The notes beneath the pieces were generated by a model that was given only the letters and a program-made list of their open reading frames with translations, searched no databases and had not been told where the DNA came from. Positions 1-10,711 of a stretch of DNA of 64,000 bases are shown piece after piece. Position numbers and translations under genes: made by a program. Numbering within the stretch: the first letter of the stretch is position 1; the number at the start of each line of letters is the position of its first letter. The DNA comes from Siderastrea siderea (lineage: Eukaryota > Cnidaria > Anthozoa > Scleractinia > Rhizangiidae): positions 1-64,000 of the forward strand of contig CAXIQD010000431.1 of assembly GCA_964030785.1 (NCBI GenBank), given 5' to 3'.

Positions 1-58
1 TGCGGTGAAAATGGGCAAATCTTCAGGAGCCACCTTTTCAAAAATCCAGGTAGATGTT

Positions 59-73
59 GCAAGCAAATCTTGC
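59..73. other. Small inverted repeat GCAAG-CAAAT-CTTGC
   Basis: A perfect 5-bp inverted repeat with a 5-nt loop. It lies 4 bases inside the left end of the segment (m55-156) that is duplicated in the 482-bp compound units, so it is close to that rearrangement junction. The stem is short and could occur by chance. Confidence 0.5.
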
Positions 74-177
74 CAGATGGTGAAAAGTGACCGAATTCTG
101 GCTGATGAGCGGCCTTTTCAGCATTTCTTGGCCATTTTAGCCCATTTCATGCCAAAATATACCCGGATTTTTGAAAA

Positions 178-219
178 CGGTTCCGCTCGGTTGAGGTGTC
201 CGAGCGGTGTGTCGCGAGC
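178..219. other. CpG-dense patch with NruI site
   Basis: Seven CpG dinucleotides occur between 178 and 216, the last two inside TCGCGA (NruI, 212-217). The rest of the monomer has far fewer. The site is retained in all variant classes I examined, including class B. It would be a methylation-sensitive reporter for the array. Confidence 0.75.
183..207. other. Perfect 8-bp inverted repeat, 9-nt loop (one per monomer)
   Basis: CCGCTCGG at 183-190 is the exact reverse complement of CCGAGCGG at 200-207, separated by TTGAGGTGT. The stem is seven G/C pairs and one T/A pair and could extrude as a hairpin or small cruciform. It lies in a CpG-dense stretch with seven CpG steps between 178 and 216. Three of the class-defining substitutions fall in or beside it: class B (m182 T to A) adds a ninth pair with m208, class C (m185 G to A) breaks a pair, and class D (m203 A to T) breaks another. 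No function is implied by the sequence alone. Confidence 0.85.
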
Positions 220-258
220 ACTTTTTTGTCGTTCAGAAACTATCTCCAAAGTAGGCAA

Positions 259-267
259 TATAAAAAT
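259..267 (+). promoter_or_regulatory. TATA-like element TATAAAAAT (one per monomer)
   Basis: TATAAAAAT at 259-267 matches a Pol II TATA box, and the 47-nt pyrimidine tract begins 24 bases after its start. A start site about 30 bases downstream would fall inside that tract. This is the arrangement of a plant-type core promoter (TATA plus pyrimidine patch), and it recurs every 379 bp. It could support satellite transcription, but an AT-rich stretch of this size is common by chance and there is no evidence of transcription here. Confidence 0.25.
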
Positions 268-282
268 TATGAGTGCCAGCAG

Positions 283-329
283 TCCTTTTTTCTTCTCCCC
301 TCTCTCCCCTCCCTTCTCTTTTCTCTCCC
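283..329. other. 47-nt uninterrupted polypyrimidine tract (one per monomer)
   Basis: From TCC at 283 to CCC at 329 the plus strand has only C and T, starting with a T6 run followed by alternating CT and C3-C4 blocks. The complementary strand is pure purine. The same tract starts 10 bases after each landmark in all copies, with a purine interruption at 7593 and single-T losses near 54822 and 55551. Long homopurine-homopyrimidine tracts can form intramolecular triplex (H-DNA), and GA-rich strands can be bound by GAGA-type proteins. Neither is shown here. In some plant promoters a pyrimidine patch lies at the transcription start, which is relevant to the TATA-like element just upstream. Confidence 0.9.
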
Positions 330-3300
330 GTGTGGTTTCTAGGCTCGTGGGAGTCCAAAAAACCCAGCTTCGGTGTCGTTGCGGTGAAAATGGGCAAATC
401 TTCAGGAGCCACCTTTTCAAAAATCCAGGTAGATGTTGCAAGCAAATCTTGCCAGATGGTGAAAAGTGACCGAATTCTGGCTGATGAGCGGCCTTTTCAG
501 CATTTCTTGGCCATTTTAGCCCATTTCATGCCAAAATATACCCGGATTTTTGAAAACGGTTCCGCTCGGTTGAGGTGTCCGAGCGGTGTGTCGCGAGCAC
601 TTTTTTGTCGTTCAGAAACTATCTCCAAAGTAGGCAATATAAAAATTATGAGTGCCAGCAGTCCTTTTTTCTTCTCCCCTCTCTCCCCTCCCTTCTCTTT
701 TCTCTCCCGTGTGGTTTCTAGGCTCGTGGGAGTCCAAAAAACCCAGCTTCGGTGTCGTTGCGGTGAAAATGGGCAAATCTTCAGGAGCCACCTTTTCAAA
801 AATCCAGGTAGATGTTGCAAGCAAATCTTGCCAGATGGTGAAAAGTGACCGAATTCTGGCTGATGAGCGGCCTTTTCAGCATTTCTTGGCCATTTTAGCC
901 CATTTCATGCCAAAATATACCCGGATTTTTGAAAACGGTTCCGCTCGGTTGAGGTGTCCGAGCGGTGTGTCGCGAGCACTTTTTTGTCGTTCAGAAACTA
1001 TCTCCAAAGTAGGCAATATAAAAATTATGAGTGCCAGCAGTCCTTTTTTCTTCTCCCCTCTCTCCCCTCCCTTCTCTTTTCTCTCCCGTGTGGTTTCTAG
1101 GCTCGTGGGAGTCCAAAAAACCCAGCTTCGGTGTCGTTGCGGTGAAAATGGGCAAATCTTCAGGAGCCACCTTTTCAAAAATCCAGGTAGATGTTGCAAG
1201 CAAATCTTGCCAGATGGTGAAAAGTGACCGAATTCTGGCTGATGAGCGGCCTTTTCAGCATTTCTTGGCCATTTTAGCCCATTTCATGCCAAAATATACC
1301 CGGATTTTTGAAAACGGTTCCGCTCGGTTGAGGTGTCCGAGCGGTGTGTCGCGAGCACTTTTTTGTCGTTCAGAAACTATCTCCAAAGTAGGCAATATAA
1401 AAATTATGAGTGCCAGCAGTCCTTTTTTCTTCTCCCCTCTCTCCCCTCCCTTCTCTTTTCTCTCCCGTGTGGTTTCTAGGCTCGTGGGAGTCCAAAAAAC
1501 CCAGCTTCGGTGTCGTTGCGGTGAAAATGGGCAAATCTTCAGGAGCCACCTTTTCAAAAATCCAGGTAGATGTTGCAAGCAAATCTTGCCAGATGGTGAA
1601 AAGTGACCGAATTCTGGCTGATGAGCGGCCTTTTCAGCATTTCTTGGCCATTTTAGCCCATTTCATGCCAAAATATACCCGGATTTTTGAAAACGGTTCC
1701 GCTCGGTTGAGGTGTCCGAGCGGTGTGTCGCGAGCACTTTTTTGTCGTTCAGAAACTATCTCCAAAGTAGGCAATATAAAAATTATGAGTGCCAGCAGTC
1801 CTTTTTTCTTCTCCCCTCTCTCCCCTCCCTTCTCTTTTCTCTCCCGTGTGGTTTCTAGGCTCGTGGGAGTCCAAAAAACCCAGCTTCGGTGTCGTTGCGG
1901 TGAAAATGGGCAAATCTTCAGGAGCCACCTTTTCAAAAATCCAGGTAGATGTTGCAAGCAAATCTTGCCAGATGGTGAAAAGTGACCGAATTCTGGCTGA
2001 TGAGCGGCCTTTTCAGCATTTCTTGGCCATTTTAGCCCATTTCATGCCAAAATATACCCGGATTTTTGAAAACGGTTCCGCTCGGTTGAGGTGTCCGAGC
2101 GGTGTGTCGCGAGCACTTTTTTGTCGTTCAGAAACTATCTCCAAAGTAGGCAATATAAAAATTATGAGTGCCAGCAGTCCTTTTTTCTTCTCCCCTCTCT
2201 CCCCTCCCTTCTCTTTTCTCTCCCGTGTGGTTTCTAGGCTCGTGGGAGTCCAAAAAACCCAGCTTCGGTGTCGTTGCGGTGAAAATGGGCAAATCTTCAG
2301 GAGCCACCTTTTCAAAAATCCAGGTAGATGTTGCAAGCAAATCTTGCCAGATGGTGAAAAGTGACCGAATTCTGGCTGATGAGCGGCCTTTTCAGCATTT
2401 CTTGGCCATTTTAGCCCATTTCATGCCAAAATATACCCGGATTTTTGAAAACGGTTCCGCTCGGTTGAGGTGTCCGAGCGGTGTGTCGCGAGCACTTTTT
2501 TGTCGTTCAGAAACTATCTCCAAAGTAGGCAATATAAAAATTATGAGTGCCAGCAGTCCTTTTTTCTTCTCCCCTCTCTCCCCTCCCTTCTCTTTTCTCT
2601 CCCGTGTGGTTTCTAGGCTCGTGGGAGTCCAAAAAACCCAGCTTCGGTGTCGTTGCGGTGAAAATGGGCAAATCTTCAGGAGCCACCTTTTCAAAAATCC
2701 AGGTAGATGTTGCAAGCAAATCTTGCCAGATGGTGAAAAGTGACCGAATTCTGGCTGATGAGCGGCCTTTTCAGCATTTCTTGGCCATTTTAGCCCATTT
2801 CATGCCAAAATATACCCGGATTTTTGAAAACGGTTCCGCTCGGTTGAGGTGTCCGAGCGGTGTGTCGCGAGCACTTTTTTGTCGTTCAGAAACTATCTCC
2901 AAAGTAGGCAATATAAAAATTATGAGTGCCAGCAGTCCTTTTTTCTTCTCCCCTCTCTCCCCTCCCTTCTCTTTTCTCTCCCGTGTGGTTTCTAGGCTCG
3001 TGGGAGTCCAAAAAACCCAGCTTCGGTGTCGTTGCGGTGAAAATGGGCAAATCTTCAGGAGCCACCTTTTCAAAAATCCAGGTAGATGTTGCAAGCAAAT
3101 CTTGCCAGATGGTGAAAAGTGACCGAATTCTGGCTGATGAGCGGCCTTTTCAGCATTTCTTGGCCATTTTAGCCCATTTCATGCCAAAATATACCCGGAT
3201 TTTTGAAAACGGTTCCGCTCGGTTGAGGTGTCCGAGCGGTGTGTCGCGAGCACTTTTTTGTCGTTCAGAAACTATCTCCAAAGTAGGCAATATAAAAATT

Positions 3301-5578
3301 ATGAGTGCCAGCAGTCCTTTTTTCTTCTCCCCTCTCTCCCCTCCCTTCTCTTTTCTCTCCCGTGTGGTTTCTAGGCTCGTGGGAGTCCAAAAAACCCAGC
3401 TTCGGTGTCGTTGCGGTGAAAATGGGCAAATCTTCAGGAGCCACCTTTTCAAAAATCCAGGTAGATGTTGCAAGCAAATCTTGCCAGATGGTGAAAAGTG
3501 ACCGAATTCTGGCTGATGAGCGGCCTTTTCAGCATTTCTTGGCCATTTTAGCCCATTTCATGCCAAAATATACCCGGATTTTTGAAAACGGTTCCGCTCG
3601 GTTGAGGTGTCCGAGCGGTGTGTCGCGAGCACTTTTTTGTCGTTCAGAAACTATCTCCAAAGTAGGCAATATAAAAATTATGAGTGCCAGCAGTCCTTTT
3701 TTCTTCTCCCCTCTCTCCCCTCCCTTCTCTTTTCTCTCCCGTGTGGTTTCTAGGCTCGTGGGAGTCCAAAAAACCCAGCTTCGGTGTCGTTGCGGTGAAA
3801 ATGGGCAAATCTTCAGGAGCCACCTTTTCAAAAATCCAGGTAGATGTTGCAAGCAAATCTTGCCAGATGGTGAAAAGTGACCGAATTCTGGCTGATGAGC
3901 GGCCTTTTCAGCATTTCTTGGCCATTTTAGCCCATTTCATGCCAAAATATACCCGGATTTTTGAAAACGGTTCCGCTCGGTTGAGGTGTCCGAGCGGTGT
4001 GTCGCGAGCACTTTTTTGTCGTTCAGAAACTATCTCCAAAGTAGGCAATATAAAAATTATGAGTGCCAGCAGTCCTTTTTTCTTCTCCCCTCTCTCCCCT
4101 CCCTTCTCTTTTCTCTCCCGTGTGGTTTCTAGGCTCGTGGGAGTCCAAAAAACCCAGCTTCGGTGTCGTTGCGGTGAAAATGGGCAAATCTTCAGGAGCC
4201 ACCTTTTCAAAAATCCAGGTAGATGTTGCAAGCAAATCTTGCCAGATGGTGAAAAGTGACCGAATTCTGGCTGATGAGCGGCCTTTTCAGCATTTCTTGG
4301 CCATTTTAGCCCATTTCATGCCAAAATATACCCGGATTTTTGAAAACGGTTCCGCTCGGTTGAGGTGTCCGAGCGGTGTGTCGCGAGCACTTTTTTGTCG
4401 TTCAGAAACTATCTCCAAAGTAGGCAATATAAAAATTATGAGTGCCAGCAGTCCTTTTTTCTTCTCCCCTCTCTCCCCTCCCTTCTCTTTTCTCTCCCGT
4501 GTGGTTTCTAGGCTCGTGGGAGTCCAAAAAACCCAGCTTCGGTGTCGTTGCGGTGAAAATGGGCAAATCTTCAGGAGCCACCTTTTCAAAAATCCAGGTA
4601 GATGTTGCAAGCAAATCTTGCCAGATGGTGAAAAGTGACCGAATTCTGGCTGATGAGCGGCCTTTTCAGCATTTCTTGGCCATTTTAGCCCATTTCATGC
4701 CAAAATATACCCGGATTTTTGAAAACGGTTCCGCTCGGTTGAGGTGTCCGAGCGGTGTGTCGCGAGCACTTTTTTGTCGTTCAGAAACTATCTCCAAAGT
4801 AGGCAATATAAAAATTATGAGTGCCAGCAGTCCTTTTTTCTTCTCCCCTCTCTCCCCTCCCTTCTCTTTTCTCTCCCGTGTGGTTTCTAGGCTCGTGGGA
4901 GTCCAAAAAACCCAGCTTCGGTGTCGTTGCGGTGAAAATGGGCAAATCTTCAGGAGCCACCTTTTCAAAAATCCAGGTAGATGTTGCAAGCAAATCTTGC
5001 CAGATGGTGAAAAGTGACCGAATTCTGGCTGATGAGCGGCCTTTTCAGCATTTCTTGGCCATTTTAGCCCATTTCATGCCAAAATATACCCGGATTTTTG
5101 AAAACGGTTCCGCTCGGTTGAGGTGTCCGAGCGGTGTGTCGCGAGCACTTTTTTGTCGTTCAGAAACTATCTCCAAAGTAGGCAATATAAAAATTATGAG
5201 TGCCAGCAGTCCTTTTTTCTTCTCCCCTCTCTCCCCTCCCTTCTCTTTTCTCTCCCGTGTGGTTTCTAGGCTCGTGGGAGTCCAAAAAACCCAGCTTCGG
5301 TGTCGTTGCGGTGAAAATGGGCAAATCTTCAGGAGCCACCTTTTCAAAAATCCAGGTAGATGTTGCAAGCAAATCTTGCCAGATGGTGAAAAGTGACCGA
5401 ATTCTGGCTGATGAGCGGCCTTTTCAGCATTTCTTGGCCATTTTAGCCCATTTCATGCCAAAATATACCCGGATTTTTGAAAACGGTTCCGCTCGGTTGA
5501 GGTGTCCGAGCGGTGTGTCGCGAGCACTTTTTTGTCGTTCAGAAACTATCTCCAAAGTAGGCAATATAAAAATTATGA

Positions 5579-6060
5579 GTGCCAGCAGTCCTTTTTTCTT
5601 CTCCCCTCTCTCCCCTCCCTTCTCTTTTCTCTCCCGTGTGGTTTCTAGGCTCGTGGGAGTCCAAAAAACCCAGCTTCGGTGTCGTTGCGGTGAAAATGGG
5701 CAAATCTTCAGGAGCCACCTTTTCAAAAATCCAGGTAGATGTTGCAAGCAAATCTTGCCAGATGGTGAAAAGTGACCGAATTCTGGCTGATGAGCGGCCT
5801 TTTCAGCATTTCTTGGCCATTTTAGCCCATTTCATGTCAAATTGTTGCAAGCAAATCTTGCCAGATGGTGAAAAATGACCGAATTCTGGCTGATGAGCGG
5901 CCTTTTCAGCATTTCATGGCCGTTTTATCCCATTTCATGCCAAAATATACCCGGATTTTTGAAAACGGTACCGCTCGGTTGAGGTGTCCGAGCGGTGTGT
6001 CGCGAGGACTTTTTTGTCGTTCAGAAACTATCTCCAAAGTAGGCAATATAAAAATTATGA
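5579..6060. repeat. 482-bp compound unit (class B), copy 1
   Basis: The canonical unit runs to CATGTCAAA, then restarts at TGTTGC after one extra T: the partial copy is 5842-5944 (103 bp, equivalent to m55-156 plus one filler base). The second part has the B bases: AAAAATGACC, CATGGCCGTTTTATCCC, the KpnI site GGTACC at 5967-5972 and GCGAGGACT. An extra EcoRI site makes the duplication detectable as a 103-bp EcoRI fragment. The next unit is canonical. The next B lies 12 units on. Confidence 0.95.
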
Positions 6061-8713
6061 GTGCCAGCAGTCCTTTTTTCTTCTCCCCTCTCTCCCCTCC
6101 CTTCTCTTTTCTCTCCCGTGTGGTTTCTAGGCTCGTGGGAGTCCAAAAAACCCAGCTTCGGTGTCGTTGCGGTGAAAATGGGCAAATCTTCAGGAGCCAC
6201 CTTTTCAAAAATCCAGGTAGATGTTGCAAGCAAATCTTGCCAGATGGTGAAAAGTGACCGAATTCTGGCTGATGAGCGGCCTTTTCAGCATTTCTTGGCC
6301 ATTTTAGCCCATTTCATGCCAAAATATACCCGGATTTTTGAAAACGGTTCCGCTCGGTTGAGGTGTCCGAGCGGTGTGTCGCGAGCACTTTTTTGTCGTT
6401 CAGAAACTATCTCCAAAGTAGGCAATATAAAAATTATGAGTGCCAGCAGTCCTTTTTTCTTCTCCCCTCTCTCCCCTCCCTTCTCTTTTCTCTCCCGTGT
6501 GGTTTCTAGGCTCGTGGGAGTCCAAAAAACCCAGCTTCGGTGTCGTTGCGGTGAAAATGGGCAAATCTTCAGGAGCCACCTTTTCAAAAATCCAGGTAGA
6601 TGTTGCAAGCAAATCTTGCCAGATGGTGAAAAGTGACCGAATTCTGGCTGATGAGCGGCCTTTTCAGCATTTCTTGGCCATTTTAGCCCATTTCATGCCA
6701 AAATATACCCGGATTTTTGAAAACGGTTCCGCTCGGTTGAGGTGTCCGAGCGGTGTGTCGCGAGCACTTTTTTGTCGTTCAGAAACTATCTCCAAAGTAG
6801 GCAATATAAAAATTATGAGTGCCAGCAGTCCTTTTTTCTTCTCCCCTCTCTCCCCTCCCTTCTCTTTTCTCTCCCGTGTGGTTTCTAGGCTCGTGGGAGT
6901 CCAAAAAACCCAGCTTCGGTGTCGTTGCGGTGAAAATGGGCAAATCTTCAGGAGCCACCTTTTCAAAAATCCAGGTAGATGTTGCAAGCAAATCTTGCCA
7001 GATGGTGAAAAGTGACCGAATTCTGGCTGATGAGCGGCCTTTTCAGCATTTCTTGGCCATTTTAGCCCATTTCATGCCAAAATATACCCGGATTTTTGAA
7101 AACGGTTCCGCTCGGTTGAGGTGTCCGAGCGGTGTGTCGCGAGCACTTTTTTGTCGTTCAGAAACTATCTCCAAAGTAGGCAATATAAAAATTATGAGTG
7201 CCAGCAGTCCTTTTTTCTTCTCCCCTCTCTCCCCTCCCTTCTCTTTTCTCTCCCGTGTGGTTTCTAGGCTCGTGGGAGTCCAAAAAACCCAGCTTCGGTG
7301 TCGTTGCGGTGAAAATGGGCAAATCTTCAGGAGCCACCTTTTCAAAAATCCAGGTAGATGTTGCAAGCAAATCTTGCCAGATGGTGAAAAGTGACCGAAT
7401 TCTGGCTGATGAGCGGCCTTTTCAGCATTTCTTGGCCATTTTAGCCCATTTCATGCCAAAATATACCCGGATTTTTGAAAACGGTTCCGCTCGGTTGAGG
7501 TGTCCGAGCGGTGTGTCGCGAGCACTTTTTTGTCGTTCAGAAACTATCTCCAAAGTAGGCAATATAAAAATTATGAGTGCCAGCAGTCCTTTATTCTTCT
7601 CCCCTCTCTCCCCTCCCTTCTCTTTTCTCTCCCGTGTGGTTTCTAGGCTCGTGGGAGTCCAAAAAACCCAGCTTCGGTGTCGTTGCGGTGAAAATGGGCA
7701 AATCTTCAGGAGCCACCTTTTCAAAAATCCAGGTAGATGTTGCAAGCAAATCTTGCCAGATGGTGAAAAGTGACCGAATTCTGGCTGATGAGCGGCCTTT
7801 TCAGCATTTCTTGGCCATTTTAGCCCATTTCATGCCAAAATATACCCGGATTTTTGAAAACGGTTCCGCTCGGTTGAGGTGTCCGAGCGGTGTGTCGCGA
7901 GCACTTTTTTGTCGTTCAGAAACTATCTCCAAAGTAGGCAATATAAAAATTATGAGTGCCAGCAGTCCTTTTTTCTTCTCCCCTCTCTCCCCTCCCTTCT
8001 CTTTTCTCTCCCGTGTGGTTTCTAGGCTCGTGGGAGTCCAAAAAACCCAGCTTCGGTGTCGTTGCGGTGAAAATGGGCAAATCTTCAGGAGCCACCTTTT
8101 CAAAAATCCAGGTAGATGTTGCAAGCAAATCTTGCCAGATGGTGAAAAGTGACCGAATTCTGGCTGATGAGCGGCCTTTTCAGCATTTCTTGGCCATTTT
8201 AGCCCATTTCATGCCAAAATATACCCGGATTTTTGAAAACGGTTCCGCTCGGTTGAGGTGTCCGAGCGGTGTGTCGCGAGCACTTTTTTGTCGTTCAGAA
8301 ACTATCTCCAAAGTAGGCAATATAAAAATTATGAGTGCCAGCAGTCCTTTTTTCTTCTCCCCTCTCTCCCCTCCCTTCTCTTTTCTCTCCCGTGTGGTTT
8401 CTAGGCTCGTGGGAGTCCAAAAAACCCAGCTTCGGTGTCGTTGCGGTGAAAATGGGCAAATCTTCAGGAGCCACCTTTTCAAAAATCCAGGTAGATGTTG
8501 CAAGCAAATCTTGCCAGATGGTGAAAAGTGACCGAATTCTGGCTGATGAGCGGCCTTTTCAGCATTTCTTGGCCATTTTAGCCCATTTCATGCCAAAATA
8601 TACCCGGATTTTTGAAAACGGTTCCGCTCGGTTGAGGTGTCCGAGCGGTGTGTCGCGAGCACTTTTTTGTCGTTCAGAAACTATCTCCAAAGTAGGCAAT
8701 ATAAAAATTATGA
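6061..8713. repeat. Canonical run of seven A units
   Basis: Seven units at 379-bp spacing. The only change I see is T to A at 7593, which puts a purine into the pyrimidine tract of the fifth unit. Confidence 0.92.
7593..7593. other. Private substitution in a pyrimidine tract
   Basis: The T6 run after CAGCAGTCC reads TTATTC here. It is the only purine interruption of the 47-nt tract I found in the window, and it splits the tract after its first five bases. Confidence 0.9.
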
Positions 8714-10229
8714 GTGCCAGCAGTCCTTTTTTCTTCTCCCCTCTCTCCCCTCCCTTCTCTTTTCTCTCCCGTGTGGTTTCTAGGCTAGTGGGAGTCCAAA
8801 AAACCCAGCTTCGGTGTCGTTGCGGTGAAAATGGGCAAATCTTCAGGAGCCACCTTTTCAAAAATCCAGGTAGATGTTGCAAGCAAATCTTGCCAGATGG
8901 TGAAAAGTGACCGAATTCTGGCTGATGAGCGGCCTTTTCAGCATTTCTTGGCCATTTTAGCCCATTTCATGCCAAAATATACCCGGATTTTTGAAAACGG
9001 TTCCGCTCGGTTGAGGTGTCCGAGCGGTGTGTCGCGAGCACTTTTTTGTCGTTCAGAAACTATCTCCAAAGTAGGCAATATAAAAATTATGAGTGCCAGC
9101 AGTCCTTTTTTCTTCTCCCCTCTCTCCCCTCCCTTCTCTTTTCTCTCCCGTGTGGTTTCTAGGCTCGTGGGAGTCCAAAAAACCCAGCTTCGGTGTCGTT
9201 GCGGTGAAAATGGGCAAATCTTCAGGAGCCACCTTTTCAAAAATCCAGGTAGATGTTGCAAGCAAATCTTGCCAGATGGTGAAAAGTGACCGAATTCTGG
9301 CTGATGAGCGGCCTTTTCAGCATTTCTTGGCCATTTTAGCCCATTTCATGCCAAAATATACCCGGATTTTTGAAAACGGTTCCGCTCGGTTGAGGTGTCC
9401 GAGCGGTGTGTCGCGAGCACTTTTTTGTCGTTCAGAAACTATCTCCAAAGTAGGCAATATAAAAATTATGAGTGCCAGCAGTCCTTTTTTCTTCTCCCCT
9501 CTCTCCCCTCCCTTCTCTTTTCTCTCCCGTGTGGTTTCTAGGCTAGTGGGAGTCCAAAAAACCCAGCTTCGGTGTCGTTGCGGTGAAAATGGGCAAATCT
9601 TCAGGAGCCACCTTTTCAAAAATCCAGGTAGATGTTGCAAGCAAATCTTGCCAGATGGTGAAAAGTGACCGAATTCTGGCTGATGAGCGGCCTTTTCAGC
9701 ATTTCTTGGCCATTTTAGCCCATTTCATGCCAAAATATACCCGGATTTTTGAAAACGGTTCCGCTCGGTTGAGGTGTCCGAGCGGTGTGTCGCGAGCACT
9801 TTTTTGTCGTTCAGAAACTATCTCCAAAGTAGGCAATATAAAAATTATGAGTGCCAGCAGTCCTTTTTTCTTCTCCCCTCTCTCCCCTCCCTTCTCTTTT
9901 CTCTCCCGTGTGGTTTCTAGGCTCGTGGGAGTCCAAAAAACCCAGCTTCGGTGTCGTTGCGGTGAAAATGGGCAAATCTTCAGGAGCCACCTTTTCAAAA
10001 ATCCAGGTAGATGTTGCAAGCAAATCTTGCCAGATGGTGAAAAGTGACCGAATTCTGGCTGATGAGCGGCCTTTTCAGCATTTCTTGGCCATTTTAGCCC
10101 ATTTCATGCCAAAATATACCCGGATTTTTGAAAACGGTTCCGCTCGGTTGAGGTGTCCGAGCGGTGTGTCGCGAGCACTTTTTTGTCGTTCAGAAACTAT
10201 CTCCAAAGTAGGCAATATAAAAATTATGA

Positions 10230-10711
10230 GTGCCAGCAGTCCTTTTTTCTTCTCCCCTCTCTCCCCTCCCTTCTCTTTTCTCTCCCGTGTGGTTTCTAGG
10301 CTCGTGGGAGTCCAAAAAACCCAGCTTCGGTGTCGTTGCGGTGAAAATGGGCAAATCTTCAGGAGCCACCTTTTCAAAAATCCAGGTAGATGTTGCAAGC
10401 AAATCTTGCCAGATGGTGAAAAGTGACCGAATTCTGGCTGATGAGCGGCCTTTTCAGCATTTCTTGGCCATTTTAGCCCATTTCATGCCAAATTGTTGCA
10501 AGCAAATCTTGCCAGATGGTGAAAAATGACCGAATTCTGGCTGATGAGCGGCCTTTTCAGCATTTCATGGCCGTTTTATCCCATTTCATGCCAAAATATA
10601 CCCGGATTTTTGAAAACGGTACCGCTCGGTTGAGGTGTCCGAGCGGTGTGTCGCGAGGACTTTTTTGTCGTTCAGAAACTATCTCCAAAGTAGGCAATAT
10701 AAAAATTATGA
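10230..10711. repeat. 482-bp compound unit (class B), copy 2, C-junction form
   Basis: The partial copy is 10493-10595 and the KpnI site starts at 10618. The junction reads CATGCCAAATTG, with C where 15 of the 17 compounds have T (CATGTCAAATTG). The following unit carries marker F. With three following units it forms the first copy of a duplicated 1619-bp block. Confidence 0.94.

Larger units (their letters stand above)
1..379. repeat. Reference monomer (class A) used for m-numbering
   Basis: This first complete copy has the majority sequence. Landmarks in order: GGTGAAAA (4-11) and GCAAATCTT (15-23), which both recur in the other order at 63-71 and 79-86; small inverted repeat GCAAG/CTTGC (59-73); EcoRI site GAATTC (93-98); the motif GGCCATTTTAGCCCATTTC (130-148); an 8-bp inverted repeat (183-207) in a CpG-dense patch (178-216); NruI site TCGCGA (212-217); TATA-like element (259-267); pyrimidine tract (283-329); and an A6 run before CCCAGC near 357-362. 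By hand count 178 of 379 bases are G or C. Length is 3x126+1, so reading frames rotate at every copy, which argues against protein coding. Confidence 0.95.
1..5578. repeat. Canonical run (class A) at the left edge
   Basis: The window opens at m1 and continues with A units at exact 379-bp spacing. I found no difference between these copies by reading. No gene or other feature is present. The array clearly extends to the left of base 1. Confidence 0.93.

Noticed and set aside
64..98. Ribosome binding sites or bacterial promoters before the open frames
   Set aside because: Purine-rich stretches occur by chance at fixed repeat positions, and there is no gene for them to serve.
157..175. CENP-B box on the minus strand
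   Set aside because: The best resemblance is around TTTTCAAAAATCCGGG, which keeps about seven of nine core positions but lacks the CG of TTCG. No full match was seen in any class, so not called.
1..379. Identity with a known plant satellite of about 379 bp (rye subtelomeric pSc200 family)
   Set aside because: Only the length agrees. I recognise no shared sequence, and length alone is not evidence. An alignment would settle it.
273..848. Open frames of 191, 154, 130, 107, 99 and 70 codons repeating on both strands
   Set aside because: They are the same satellite sequence read again and again. The unit is 379 bp (3x126+1), so the frame rotates at each copy. The 191-codon frame begins at a GTG inside ATGAGTGCC, spans one and a half units and overlaps its own next copy. 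Frames are open on both strands at once and show no family resemblance.
5842..5944. Transposon or insertion sequence as the source of the 103-bp insert
   Set aside because: The insert is fully explained as a copy of m55-156 with class B changes. There are no terminal inverted repeats, target-site duplication or foreign sequence.
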